64,000 nucleotides of DNA, taken from positions 508,501 to 572,500 of the forward strand of contig NZ_CABVGP010000002.1 of assembly GCF_902497555.1 (NCBI RefSeq), given 5' to 3'. Positions 24,162 through 33,198 of this stretch are shown one piece after another. How positions within the stretch are numbered: the stretch's first letter is position 1; every line of letters begins with the position of its first letter. The stretch is from Amycolatopsis camponoti (GTDB lineage: Bacteria; Actinomycetota; Actinomycetes; Mycobacteriales; Pseudonocardiaceae). The notes beneath the pieces were generated by a model, which saw only the letters and a program-made list of their open reading frames with translations, ran no database searches and had not been told where the DNA came from. A program made the translations under genes and the position numbers.

Positions 24162-26093
24162 GTGCGAAGAAGCTCCACCCTGCTCCTTTCGCTCGCGGTG
24201 GTGGGTGGCCTGACCGGCGCCCTGCCGGCGACGGCGTCCGCGCAGGGGCGTCAGGACATTCCGCAGTCGCACCCGTTGTGGGCGAACGCGCAGGCGAAGG
24301 TCGCCGACACGGCGCCCGCGTCCAAGCTGAGCTTCCGGGTCTACCTGAACCAGCGCGACAACGCCGGCGCCGAGGCGCTGGCGCAGGCCGTGTCCGACCC
24401 GGACAGCAAGACCTACCGCCAGTACCTCAACCCGGACCAGGTGCGTGACCGGTTCGCGGCCAGCGATGCGACGGTGAACGCCGTCAAGACCTGGCTGACC
24501 GGCAGCGGGTTCAGCGTCGGTGACGTCCCGTCGAACCGCGCGTACGTCGAGGCCACCGGCACCGCCGACCAGACGCAGAACGCGTTCGGCGTCAAGCTGG
24601 CCAAGTACAAGGTCAAGGGCCAGACCCTCCGCGCCGCCGACAAGAACCTGTCGGTGCCGGCGAACCTGGCGGCCGACGTCCTCGGTGTCGTCGGCGTCGA
24701 CCAGGCGACCAACCTGTTCAAGCCCGACCACGCCACCGGCTCCGCGACGCCGGCCGACGTCCCGCCCGGCCCCGGCTTCCGCAACGCGCGGCCGTGCAGC
24801 GCCTACTACGGCGAGAAGATCGACACCACCGATCCCGCCTACAACGGCAAGCACCTGCCCTACGCCCCCTGCGGCTACACCCCGGCGCAGCTGCGGTCGG
24901 CCTACGGCGTCGACAAGGTCGGCGCGGACGGCAAGGGCACCACGATCGCCATCGTGGACGCGTTCGCCTCGCCGACCATCTACTCCGACGCGAGCACGTA
25001 CGCGAAGAAGAACGACCCGCAGCACCCGCTGAAGCAGAGCCAGTTCAAGCAGCACGTGTTCCCGGCGAACCCGGTTCTCGAGCCGCCGGACCAGTGCGAC
25101 GCGGCGGGCTGGTACGGCGAGGAGACCCTCGACGTCGAGGCCGCTCACGGTCTCGCGCCGGGTGCCGACATCCTGTACGTCGGCGGCGAGTCCTGCGAGG
25201 ACAACGCCCTCGACGTGGCGCTGAACTACGTGATCGCCGGCCACAAGGCCGACATCGTGTCGAATTCCTACGGCGACACCGGCGAAGACATCCCGGCCGA
25301 CGAGGTCAAGGTCTTCAACCAGATCTCGCTGCAGGCGGTGCTCGAGGGCATCGGCGTCTACTTCTCCTCGGGCGACAACGGTGACGAGGTCGCGCGCCTC
25401 GGCACGCCGTCGCCGGACTTCTCCGCCTCGGCGCCGTGGATCACCGCGGTCGGCGGCACGTCCATCGCGATCGGCAAGGACGGCAAGCGGATCTTCGAGA
25501 CCGGCTGGGAGACCAGCAAGTCGCTGCTGACCAACGGCGTCTACGGCCCGGCCAACTACACCAGCGGTTCCGGTGGCGGCACGAGCCGGCTGTTCGCGCA
25601 GCCCTTCTACCAGAAGGGTGTCGTGCCGGACGCGCTGGCGAAGAAGAACCAGACCGGCAACAACAAGGGCCGCGTGGTGCCCGACATCTCCGCGGTCGGC
25701 GACCCGAACACCGGCTTCCTGGTCGGCCAGACGCAGACCTTCCCGGACGGCGCCTACTACGACCAGTACCGGATCGGCGGCACGAGCCTCGCGTCGCCGG
25801 TGTTCGCCGGCATCATGGCGGTGGCCGACAGCTTCGACCACTTCCACCACGGCTTCATCAACCCCGTGATCTACAAGCTGACCTCCCGCACCTCGGCGAT
25901 CAGCGACGTGAAGCACGTGGACGCCGCCGTGGAGCGCGTCGACTACGCGAACTCGGTCGACGCTTCGGACGGCCTGCTCACCTCGGTGCGCACGCTCGAC
26001 TACCAGGGTCTGACCATCCACACGACCCCGGGCTACGACGACGTGACGGGTCTCGGCACGCCCAACGGGCTGCTGTTCCTGCTGCTCGTCTAG
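24162..26093 (+). CDS. Secreted S53 family (sedolisin/kumamolisin) peptidase
   Basis: A 643-residue exported acid-type serine-carboxyl protease. The GTG at 24162 (GGGAG upstream) opens a Sec signal ending ASA. Residues about 35-180 are the pro-kumamolisin activation domain (SFRVYLNQRDNAGAEALAQA, VEATGTADQTQNAFGV). The catalytic domain follows. The Glu and Asp in EETLDVEAAHG, the oxyanion-site Asp in SNSYGD and the Ser in GGTSLASPVFAG form the sedolisin active site. GYDDVTGLGTPNG at the C-terminus is the calcium site. The proenzyme is cut autocatalytically after export. Confidence 0.95.
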   Translation: MRRSSTLLLSLAVVGGLTGALPATASAQGRQDIPQSHPLWANAQAKVADTAPASKLSFRVYLNQRDNAGAEALAQAVSDPDSKTYRQYLNPDQVRDRFAASDATVNAVKTWLTGSGFSVGDVPSNRAYVEATGTADQTQNAFGVKLAKYKVKGQTLRAADKNLSVPANLAADVLGVVGVDQATNLFKPDHATGSATPADVPPGPGFRNARPCSAYYGEKIDTTDPAYNGKHLPYAPCGYTPAQLRSAYGVDKVGADGKGTTIAIVDAFASPTIYSDASTYAKKNDPQHPLKQSQFKQHVFPANPVLEPPDQCDAAGWYGEETLDVEAAHGLAPGADILYVGGESCEDNALDVALNYVIAGHKADIVSNSYGDTGEDIPADEVKVFNQISLQAVLEGIGVYFSSGDNGDEVARLGTPSPDFSASAPWITAVGGTSIAIGKDGKRIFETGWETSKSLLTNGVYGPANYTSGSGGGTSRLFAQPFYQKGVVPDALAKKNQTGNNKGRVVPDISAVGDPNTGFLVGQTQTFPDGAYYDQYRIGGTSLASPVFAGIMAVADSFDHFHHGFINPVIYKLTSRTSAISDVKHVDAAVERVDYANSVDASDGLLTSVRTLDYQGLTIHTTPGYDDVTGLGTPNGLLFLLLV

Positions 26094-26107
26094 CGAGTGA
26101 TTCCCGA

Positions 26108-26141
26108 AGGGCCCCCTCGTCGCTGCGGCGAGGGGGTCCTT
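26108..26141. terminator. Terminator between protease and histidine kinase
   Basis: AGGGCCCCCTCG (26108-26119) pairs with CGAGGGGGTCCTT (about 26129-26141) with one mismatch, around TCGCTGCGG, and is followed by TTTC on the plus strand. It serves the convergent pair of genes. Confidence 0.7.
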
Positions 26142-27686
26142 TCACGTCCGGAGCGGGATGGCCGCCCGGACCGTCGTCCCGCCGTCGTCGCTCGTGACGT
26201 GCAGCTCGCCGCCCAGGGCCTCGACGCGGTCGCGCAGGCCCGCCAGCCCGGTTCCGCCCTCGAGCGACGCGCCCCCGACACCCGCGTCGCGGACTTCGAC
26301 GCGCAGCTCGGCGCCCTCGACCGCGATCCGCACGACCACGTCGTCGGTCCGCGCGTGCTTGAGGGCGTTCGTCAGCGCTTCCGACGCCACGAAGTACGCC
26401 GTGGCCTCGACGGCCGCGTCCAGCCGGGGCACCGTGCCGACCGTCAGGGCGACCTCCATCGGGATCCGGTCGGCGAGCGAGCGCACCGCCGCGACCAGGC
26501 CCGCTTCGGTGAGGATCGCCGGGCGGATCCCGCGGGCCAGCTCCCGCAGCTCGGTGATCGCCGTCTGCAGCTCGTCGACCGTGCCGGACAGCAGCGCCCG
26601 GACCTCGGCCGGCAGCGCACCGCCGTACCGCCGGCCGGTCATCCGCAGCAGCAGCACCACGCTCACCAGCCGCTGCTGGGCGCCGTCGTGCAGGTCGCGT
26701 TCCAGGCGGCGGCGTTCCTCGTCACCGGCCGCGACGAGCCGGGCCCGCGACGCCCGCACCTCCGCCAGCCGCTGCTCCAGCTCCGCCGTCAGCCGCTGGT
26801 TGTCCAGCACCAGGCCGGCCGCCGCGTTCAGCGCGTCGATCGACCGGCTGTCCTTCCACACCTCGTCGTCCTGCACCAGCGCGGCCAACCCGGTGCCGTC
26901 GCGTTCCAGCAGCAGCCGGATCATCTCGGCGTTGCCGACGCGGGCGCGCAGCACGCCGGCCAGGAACGCCAGCGGCCACAGGCAGAACAGGATCCGGTAG
27001 ACCTGCAGCAGCGGCTCCGACAGCGGGTGCCCGTCTCCGAGCGCCGTGCCGACCCCCGACGCGAGCGCGCCGGACAGCGCGATCGCGATCACCGGCGACA
27101 GCAGCCGCCGCTGCGGCAGGCGGCCGGTCAGCCACCGGTAGAGCAGCACGATGATCACGCCGAGGCTGATCGCCGTGGCGGTGAGCTCCAGCACGCGGTC
27201 GGCGATGCCGTGGCCCGCGTGGCCGGCGGAGACCGCCAGCAGGTCGCGCGGGTCGTCGCCGAAGAGCAGCCCGAGCACGCCCAGGCCGAACACCACCAGG
27301 TAGGACGCGGCGACGAGCAGCCGTTCCCACCGCGACCGGAGCCTCCCGTGCGGGAAGGCGAGCACGAGGTGCGCGATCACCGGGCCGGACGCGGCGCGCA
27401 ACGGCACGGCGATCGTGTAGAGCACCGGGTCCGGGGTGAACTGCAGGTCCTCGAGGAACACCGCGACGCCGGCGAGCGCGATGAGCACGCCGATCGGGTT
27501 GGCCGGGCGCCGCACGTGCGCGACCGCGCCGGCCAGCAGGAACAGGAACCCCGTGGCGGTGCTCAGGGCCGTGTCGAGCGCGGAGTGGGCGCCGTCGGCC
27601 ACCTTCAGCGTCAACGCGGTGACGCCGAGCGCGAAACCGGCGGCCAGCAGGCCGGTCATCGCGAGCGTCCGCGGGTGCTCGGCCAC
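26142..27686 (-). CDS. NarL-type sensor histidine kinase (orphan)
   Basis: A 514-residue membrane sensor kinase. The GTG at 27686 has a strong GGGAGGG upstream. Residues about 10-265 hold eight or so hydrophobic segments and no recognisable extracellular sensor domain. A helical linker then leads to the HisKA_3 dimerisation box (EERRRLERDLHDGAQQRLVS, His about residue 345) and the ATPase domain (FVASEALTNALKHA, VRDAGVGG, GTGLAGLRDRVEALGG). It should phosphorylate a LuxR-type response regulator, but none is adjacent. Confidence 0.9.
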   Translation of the reverse strand: MAEHPRTLAMTGLLAAGFALGVTALTLKVADGAHSALDTALSTATGFLFLLAGAVAHVRRPANPIGVLIALAGVAVFLEDLQFTPDPVLYTIAVPLRAASGPVIAHLVLAFPHGRLRSRWERLLVAASYLVVFGLGVLGLLFGDDPRDLLAVSAGHAGHGIADRVLELTATAISLGVIIVLLYRWLTGRLPQRRLLSPVIAIALSGALASGVGTALGDGHPLSEPLLQVYRILFCLWPLAFLAGVLRARVGNAEMIRLLLERDGTGLAALVQDDEVWKDSRSIDALNAAAGLVLDNQRLTAELEQRLAEVRASRARLVAAGDEERRRLERDLHDGAQQRLVSVVLLLRMTGRRYGGALPAEVRALLSGTVDELQTAITELRELARGIRPAILTEAGLVAAVRSLADRIPMEVALTVGTVPRLDAAVEATAYFVASEALTNALKHARTDDVVVRIAVEGAELRVEVRDAGVGGASLEGGTGLAGLRDRVEALGGELHVTSDDGGTTVRAAIPLRT

Positions 27687-27828
27687 GCAACCCTCCCGTG
27701 AGCCCCGCCGGGTGATCCTGACGGGTGTGTGCGGCGGTCCGGCAACGGCCAACCGTGATTCGCCCGTTCGGGCCGTCGCGTTACACCACGCGGCCGCGCT
27801 TTAGGGTGAACGCGACAGGAGGCAGCAC

Positions 27829-29190
27829 ATGAGCGGCTTGGGTGCGGAGGTCTTCGGCGGGCGCATGCCCAGCGGAGGTCGTGACCTGGCGATCGAGACC
27901 CACGGCATCGCGCCGGTGCCCGAGGGCAACCGGTTCGGGCGGCCGTGGCGCCTGTTCAGCGTGTGGTTCGCGCCGAACCTGACCATGACGGCGGTGTTCA
28001 CCGGCACGCTCGCCGCGGCGTACGGCCTCGGGTTCTGGACGGGCCTGGCCGCGATGCTCGCCGGCACCGTGCTCGGGTCGCTGCCGGTGGCGTACCTGTC
28101 CACCTGGGGACCGCGCACCGGCACCGGCCAGCTGCCGCTCGCCCGGCTGCCCTTCGGCGGCGGCGTCGTGCTGCCGGGGCTCGTCCAGTGGCTCGGCTCG
28201 ATCGCCTGGGACGCGCTGGTCGGCCTGTTCGGCGGTGAGGCGCTGGCCGAGCTGACCGGGCTGCCGTTCTGGGCGGCGGTGCTGATCGTGCTGGTGCTGC
28301 AGTGCGCGCTCGGCGTGTTCGGCTACGCCCTGATCCACCGCGTGCAGGCGGTGATGAGCGTGCTGCTGGTGCTCGCGTTCGCGGCGCTCGCCGTGAAGGT
28401 CCTTTCCGGACACCCGATCGCGACCGCCGACACGGCCTCGGGCGCCGACCTGGCGGGAAGTGTCGTGCTGTTCACGACGATCACGCTGTCACTGGCGATC
28501 TCGTGGGCGCCCTACGCGTCGGACTTCAGCCGCTACCTGCCCGCTTCGACGTCCTCGCGAAGCGTCTTCTGGGCGACGCTGCTCGGTCTCGTCGTTTCGT
28601 ACACGATCGGCGAAACCCTGGGGCTCGCGCTGGGGTCGTCGCTCGGCGACCAGACGGCCACCGGCGTCGCCGCACTCCTCGGCGGCGGCTTCCTGGGCGC
28701 GCTGGCGCTGGCGGTGATCGCGCTCGCGGCGGTGTCGTCGAACGCGATGAACGACTACAGCGGCTCGCTGGCCCTGCAGACCGTCGGCGTCCGGCTGCGG
28801 CGCCCGGTGTCGGCGGTGATCGTCACGGTGCTCGCGTTCGCGCTGATCCTCTGGATGCACAGCGGCGAGCTGGCGGCCAAGTTCCAGAACGTGCTGCTGT
28901 TCGTCAGCTACTGGATCCCGCCGTTCCTCGGCGTCGTCATCCCGGACTGGCTCGCGCGGACCCGCGGCGGGCGGCGCGTGGACGTGCTGGAGTCGACGTC
29001 CGTGCGTCCCTGGGCCGCGCTCGTGGCGTTCGTCGTGGGGTTCGGCGCGGCGGTGCCGTTCATGAACACGTCCCTCTACACCGGACCGGTCGCCTCGGCG
29101 CTGCACGGCGCCGATCTCGCGTACTACGTCGGGTTCGTCGTTTCGCTGGCAGCGTACTTCCCGCTGCGGCGCCGCCTTGACCTCAAGTAA
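27829..29190 (+). CDS. NCS1 purine-cytosine permease
   Basis: A 453-residue transporter with about 12 membrane segments of the purine-cytosine permease family (IETHGIAPVPEGNRFGRPWR at the N-terminus, WAPYASDFSRYLP in the middle and SYWIPPFLGVVIPDW late). It imports a nucleobase or a related heterocycle with a cation. The substrate cannot be assigned from sequence and no nucleobase enzyme is adjacent. AGGAGGC lies upstream of the ATG. Confidence 0.9.
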   Translation: MSGLGAEVFGGRMPSGGRDLAIETHGIAPVPEGNRFGRPWRLFSVWFAPNLTMTAVFTGTLAAAYGLGFWTGLAAMLAGTVLGSLPVAYLSTWGPRTGTGQLPLARLPFGGGVVLPGLVQWLGSIAWDALVGLFGGEALAELTGLPFWAAVLIVLVLQCALGVFGYALIHRVQAVMSVLLVLAFAALAVKVLSGHPIATADTASGADLAGSVVLFTTITLSLAISWAPYASDFSRYLPASTSSRSVFWATLLGLVVSYTIGETLGLALGSSLGDQTATGVAALLGGGFLGALALAVIALAAVSSNAMNDYSGSLALQTVGVRLRRPVSAVIVTVLAFALILWMHSGELAAKFQNVLLFVSYWIPPFLGVVIPDWLARTRGGRRVDVLESTSVRPWAALVAFVVGFGAAVPFMNTSLYTGPVASALHGADLAYYVGFVVSLAAYFPLRRRLDLK

Positions 29191-29234
29191 TGTAGAGGTC
29201 TGACGATGGTGTGGTACCCCTCGAAGGAGGAACC

Positions 29235-29906
29235 ATGCCAACCGCACTCGTCACCGGTGCATCCGCGGGCCTGGGCCGTGCCCTCGCCGCCGCACTGGTG
29301 AGTCGCAAGTGGACAGTCATCGGCGACGGCCGGGACGCGGCCGCTCTGGGTTCCGCCGCCCGCGAGACCGGCTTCACGGCCGTTCCCGGCGACGTCACCG
29401 ACCCGGCCCACCGCGCCGCGCTCGCCGACGCCTGTCCATCTCTGGACCTGCTCGTCAACAACGCCAGTTCCCTGGGCGTCAGCCCGTTGCCGCCGTTGGG
29501 GAGCTATCCCTTGGCGGAGCTGGAAAACGTCTACCGCGTGAACGTGTTCGCGCCGCTCGCCCTGACGCAGCTGCTGCTGCCCGCGCTGACGCGCGCCCGG
29601 GGCACCGTCATCGACATCAGCTCGGACGCCGCCGTCGAAGCGTACGAAGGCTGGGGCGGCTACGGCTCGGCGAAGGCCGCGCTCGACCAGGTCACCGCCG
29701 TGCTCGGCGCGGAGAACCCGGACCTGGCGGTGTACGCGGTCGACCCGGGCGACCTGCGCACGGCGATGCACCAGCGCGCGTTCCCGGGCGAGGACATCTC
29801 GGACCGGCCGCTGCCGTCGTCCGCGGTCCCGGCGTTCCTGCGGTTGCTGGAGGAGCGTCCGCCGAGCGGCCGCTACCGGGCGGCGGACCTGCTGGTGAGC
29901 GCATGA
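29235..29906 (+). CDS. Short-chain dehydrogenase/reductase
   Basis: A 223-residue SDR with the NAD(P) motif TGASAGLG, the NNAS motif (LLVNNASSLG), a catalytic Ser in IDISSDA and YGSAK as the YxxxK pair. AAGGAGG precedes the ATG. Substrate unknown. Its stop codon overlaps the start of the QueA-like gene (ATGA), so the two form an operon and may act in one pathway. Confidence 0.9.
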   Translation: MPTALVTGASAGLGRALAAALVSRKWTVIGDGRDAAALGSAARETGFTAVPGDVTDPAHRAALADACPSLDLLVNNASSLGVSPLPPLGSYPLAELENVYRVNVFAPLALTQLLLPALTRARGTVIDISSDAAVEAYEGWGGYGSAKAALDQVTAVLGAENPDLAVYAVDPGDLRTAMHQRAFPGEDISDRPLPSSAVPAFLRLLEERPPSGRYRAADLLVSA

Positions 29907-30904
29907 ACATCCGGTTCGACCTGCCGGACGGGCTGTCGGCGTCGGCGCCTCCCGAGGCGCGTGGCTTGGCGCGGGACGAGGTCCGCCTGCTGGTCGCGTC
30001 GCCCGCGGGCGTCCACCACACGGTGTTCTCGTCCCTGGGTTCGCACCTTCGCCCCGGGGACCTGCTGGTGGTCAACACGTCGGGAACGCTGCCGGCGGCG
30101 GTCGACGCCGTCCGCGCGGGCCGGCCGGTCGTGGTCCACTTCTCGACCTCACTCGACGACGGTTCGTGGGTCATCGAGCTGCGCGCGCCCGGCGGCCCCC
30201 TGCTCGACGGCCGGGCGGGGGAGCGCCTCGAGCTGCCCGGGGGCGCGTCACTGACGTTGCTGGCCCCGGCTTCGCCGGGTGTCGCGCGGTTGTGGCGGGC
30301 CGCGGTGGCGGTGGAGGGTTCGGTGCCGGGGTTCTTGTCGGCGGCGGGCCGCCCGATCCGCTACGGGTACGTGCCGCGGGCGTGGCCGTTGCCGGACTAC
30401 CAGACGGTGTTCGCCCGCGAGCCGGGAAGCGCGGAGATGCCCTCGGCGGCGCGGCCGTTCTCGGAGTCCCTGGTGGTGCGTTTGGTGACCGACGGTGTGC
30501 TGTTCGCGCCGCTGGTGCTGCACACGGGAGTGTCGTCGCCGGAGGCGGGCGAGCCACCGCAGGCGGAGCGGTTCCGGGTGCCCCCGACAACGGCGGCGCT
30601 GGTGTCGTGGGTGCGATCCCAGGGGGGCCGGGTGATCGCGGTGGGCACCACGGCGGCGCGAGCACTGGAGTCGGCCGCCGAGGGGACTTCGGAGGGGTGG
30701 ACGGATTTGGTCCTGGGCCCCGAACGTCCGGCGCGGGTGGTGGACGGGATCGTCACGGGCTTGCACGCACCGGAGGCGTCCCACCTGCTGTTGCTGGAGG
30801 CGGTGGCCGGGAGGGGCCTGGTCCAGCGAGCGTACGACGCGGCGGTGGAGCGCCGGTACCTGTGGCACGAGTTCGGCGACGTTTCCCTGCTGCTGCGCCG
30901 GTGA
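29903..30904 (+). CDS. S-adenosylmethionine:tRNA ribosyltransferase-isomerase (QueA-like)
   Basis: A 333-residue protein resembling QueA, which transfers and isomerises the ribosyl part of SAM to 7-aminomethyl-7-deazaguanine in tRNA to give epoxyqueuosine. Family features include LRPGDLLVVNTSGTLPA, IRYGYVP, DYQTVFAREPGSAEMPSAAR, LHTGVSSPEAGEPPQAERF, VIAVGTTAARALES and LLLEAVAG...YLWHEFGD. It is slightly shorter than typical QueA. No other queuosine gene is in the window. Coupling to an SDR suggests either true tRNA modification or a related SAM-dependent role. Confidence 0.85.
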   Translation: MNIRFDLPDGLSASAPPEARGLARDEVRLLVASPAGVHHTVFSSLGSHLRPGDLLVVNTSGTLPAAVDAVRAGRPVVVHFSTSLDDGSWVIELRAPGGPLLDGRAGERLELPGGASLTLLAPASPGVARLWRAAVAVEGSVPGFLSAAGRPIRYGYVPRAWPLPDYQTVFAREPGSAEMPSAARPFSESLVVRLVTDGVLFAPLVLHTGVSSPEAGEPPQAERFRVPPTTAALVSWVRSQGGRVIAVGTTAARALESAAEGTSEGWTDLVLGPERPARVVDGIVTGLHAPEASHLLLLEAVAGRGLVQRAYDAAVERRYLWHEFGDVSLLLRR

Positions 30905-31053
30905 CGCGGTGTGGTGGCCGGTGCTGCGGGCGGCAGCGGGGGTTTTGCGCCGCCGGCCGAGCGCCCCGCCCCAGAGCAGCCCCCGCCCTCTCCGGGGGTC
31001 CGGCCCCGCATCCAGCCTACCGACGCCACCCGACGAAAAGCCGGGAAAACGAC

Positions 31054-31088
31054 AGCCCGGGCCTGCCCCTCCACATCAGGCCCGGGCT
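31054..31088. terminator. Bidirectional terminator
   Basis: AGCCCGGGCCTG (31054-31065) pairs perfectly with 31077-31088 around an 11-nt loop, between the QueA-like gene and the convergent membrane protein gene. The remaining 30905-31053 is GC-rich and shows no gene I can support. Confidence 0.75.
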
Positions 31089-31106
31089 GTGGACAAAGTC
31101 GAGCCG

Positions 31107-31493
31107 CTACCGTCGCGCCGGCTCCTCGCGACGTCGGGCTCGCAGCAACCCCGCCACCGATACCACCGCGATCCCCAGCCCCACGCCGGTGACGATCGAA
31201 GCCACCAGGCTCGCCTCGCCCGTGACCAGGCCGAACGCACCGCCCAGGTACACCGGGATGCTCACCGCCACCGGCAGCCAGTTCCGCAACGAAAACGCCC
31301 GGTCCGACGCCAGCCACAACACCAGCGTCACCGCCGCCCCCGTGAAGACCGGGATCGCCCAGACCACCAGGCTCGTCACCGCGTCCATCCCCAGTGACCT
31401 GAACCACTCGAACGTCGCCTGGCCCATCCCGATGAACAGCACGACCAGCGCCACGCGGACGCCGGTGGCTCCCTGGCCCCGTCGGCTTGTCAT
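31107..31493 (-). CDS. Small hypothetical membrane protein
   Basis: A 128-residue protein with four hydrophobic segments (VALVVLFIGMGQATFEWF, VVWAIPVFTGAAVTLVLWLA, PVAVSIPVYLGGAFGLVTG, VASIVTGVGLGIAVVSVAGL) and a basic tail. The ATG at 31493 has GGAGGAA just upstream. I do not recognise a family. It lies 35 bp downstream of a similar-sized membrane protein gene and is probably cotranscribed with it. Confidence 0.7.
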   Translation of the reverse strand: MTSRRGQGATGVRVALVVLFIGMGQATFEWFRSLGMDAVTSLVVWAIPVFTGAAVTLVLWLASDRAFSLRNWLPVAVSIPVYLGGAFGLVTGEASLVASIVTGVGLGIAVVSVAGLLRARRREEPARR

Positions 31494-31528
31494 GTTTCCT
31501 CCCGAATTCGTCGTCACTCGTACCACGT

Positions 31529-31930
31529 TCAGGTGACGTCGGAGGTTGCCTCGGTGCGCCGGACGGTTCGCCACCGCGCGAGCGCGACCAGCAAGAAGAT
31601 CGCCAGCGGGACCGCCGTGAAGACGAGCACGAACGTGTGACCGCGGGTCGCCGACCCGGTGACCAGGCCGGACAGGCCGAGGACGGTGACCGGGGCGGCC
31701 AGGCCGAGCAGCGGGGCCGTCCGGCGGGCCGGACGCTTGCCCGTGAACCGCCAGAAGAGGAAACCGACGGCCACGCAGGCCGGGCCCAGAGCGGCCGCCA
31801 GCACCACGGCCGTCCACTCGCCCAGGCCGATCGCGGTCAGCCAGTCGGCCCCGATCGGCCCGAGCGCGCAGCCCGCCCACACCGCGTACGCCACCAGGAC
31901 CATCAGCCGGATCTCCGCGACTGTCTTCAT
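31529..31930 (-). CDS. Small hypothetical membrane protein
   Basis: A 133-residue protein with four hydrophobic segments (LMVLVAYAVWAGCALGPIGA, WTAVVLAAALGPACVAVGFL, APLLGLAAPVTVLGLSGLV, TFVLVFTAVPLAIFLLVALA) and a charged C-terminus. GAGGGGGAA lies 3 nt before the ATG. Function unknown. First gene of a two-gene membrane-protein unit. Confidence 0.7.
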   Translation of the reverse strand: MKTVAEIRLMVLVAYAVWAGCALGPIGADWLTAIGLGEWTAVVLAAALGPACVAVGFLFWRFTGKRPARRTAPLLGLAAPVTVLGLSGLVTGSATRGHTFVLVFTAVPLAIFLLVALARWRTVRRTEATSDVT

Positions 31931-32016
31931 CCGTTCCCCCTCGAAGTCGTCCGATCACCACCACGCGCGAGGGGGCCGGGCGGTTGCCTATAGGCGCACG
32001 CCGATACCCGTGTCAA

Positions 32017-32034
32017 GAAATCTCAGCGGATTTC
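32017..32034 (+). promoter_or_regulatory. Inverted repeat upstream of the ABC transporter operon
   Basis: GAAATC (32017-32022) and GATTTC (32029-32034) form a perfect dyad with a 6-nt spacer, in a locally AT-rich part of the leader about 85 bp before the binding-protein gene. It may be the operator for a sulfur- or nitrogen-responsive regulator. Confidence 0.45.
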
Positions 32035-32117
32035 CCGGGATGCGGATGGCTATGCGCCTGAGTGGGTGACCGTGCGAACCTCGCCCCGACACCGATCCCG
32101 CGAAAGGCGACGCCGAC

Positions 32118-33179
32118 GTGCGCACCCACCACAGAACCCGCTTCCTGGCCTCGGCGCTGGCCGCCCTGACCGCCGTGGGCGTGCTCGCGGGCTGTTCCCG
32201 CGCCGCGGAGAACACCGCCGCCCCGGCCGCGAACGCCGGTGCCGCCGGCGAGGTGCGGCTCGGGTACTTCCCGAACGTCACGCACGCGCCCGCGCTGATC
32301 GGCGTCAAGAAGGACTTCTTCAAGCAAGAGCTGGGCTCGACCAAGCTCACCACCCAGACCTTCAACGCCGGCCCCGACGAGGTCAACGCGCTGCTGGGCA
32401 ACTCGCTCGACATCGCCTTCATCGGCTCGGGCCCGGCGATCAACGCCTTCACCAAGTCCAAGGGCACGATCCAGCTGATCTCGGGCGCCGTCTCCGGCGG
32501 TGCGCAGCTGGTCGTCAAGCCGGACATCACCGGCGTCGACCAGCTCAAGGGCAAGACGATCGCCACGCCGCAGCTGGCCAACACCCAGGACGTCGCCCTG
32601 AAGAAGTTCCTGGCCGGCAAGCAGCTGACCGACCAGGTCAAGATCACCAACCTGGACAACTCCAAGACGCTCGACGCCTTCAAGAAGGGCGAGCTCGACG
32701 GCGGCTGGCTGCCCGAGCCGTGGGCGTCCCGGCTGGTCCTCGACGCCGGCGCGAAGGTCCTGGTCGACGAGAAGGACCTGTGGCCCGGCGGCCGCTTCCC
32801 GACCACTGTCGTCATCGTGCGCAGCGAGTTCCTGCAGCAGCACCCGGACACCGTCAAGGCGGTGCTCAAGGGCCAGCTCGCCGCGATCGACTGGGCTAAG
32901 GCCAACCCGGCGGACGCCAAGACCGTCGTCAACAGCGCGCTCAAGGAGCTCGCCGGCAGCAGCCTTAGCCAGGGCGTAATCGACCGCGCGTTCTCCGGCA
33001 TCGAGCTGACCACCGACCCGATCCCGGCCGAGTTCCCGCAGCTCGCGCAGGACTCGGTGACGGCGGGGGTGGTCAAGTCGGCGGTCGCGCTGAAAGGCTT
33101 CGCCGACTTCGGCCCGCTCAACGACGTCCTCAAGGAGAAGAACCAGCCGTCCGTGAACGCGCCCGAACTCGCCAAGTGA
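32118..33179 (+). CDS. ABC transporter substrate-binding lipoprotein (sulfonate/nitrate/taurine type)
   Basis: A 353-residue lipoprotein with lipobox LAGC (Cys26) and an SsuA/NMT1-type binding fold (VRLGYFPNVTHAPALIGVKK, EVNALLGNSLDIAFIGSGPA, GGWLPEPWASRLVL). It captures an organic sulfonate or a similar small anion outside the membrane and feeds the permease encoded two genes downstream. The GTG at 32118 is preceded by AAAGGCGA. No desulfonating monooxygenase is nearby, so the substrate is not fixed. Confidence 0.87.
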   Translation: MRTHHRTRFLASALAALTAVGVLAGCSRAAENTAAPAANAGAAGEVRLGYFPNVTHAPALIGVKKDFFKQELGSTKLTTQTFNAGPDEVNALLGNSLDIAFIGSGPAINAFTKSKGTIQLISGAVSGGAQLVVKPDITGVDQLKGKTIATPQLANTQDVALKKFLAGKQLTDQVKITNLDNSKTLDAFKKGELDGGWLPEPWASRLVLDAGAKVLVDEKDLWPGGRFPTTVVIVRSEFLQQHPDTVKAVLKGQLAAIDWAKANPADAKTVVNSALKELAGSSLSQGVIDRAFSGIELTTDPIPAEFPQLAQDSVTAGVVKSAVALKGFADFGPLNDVLKEKNQPSVNAPELAK

Positions 33180-33198
33180 TCCCGAGAGGCAGCCAGCG

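Noticed and set aside
30905..31053. A small gene after the QueA-like gene
   Set aside because: The frames here are short, Gly/Pro-rich and run into the shared terminator.
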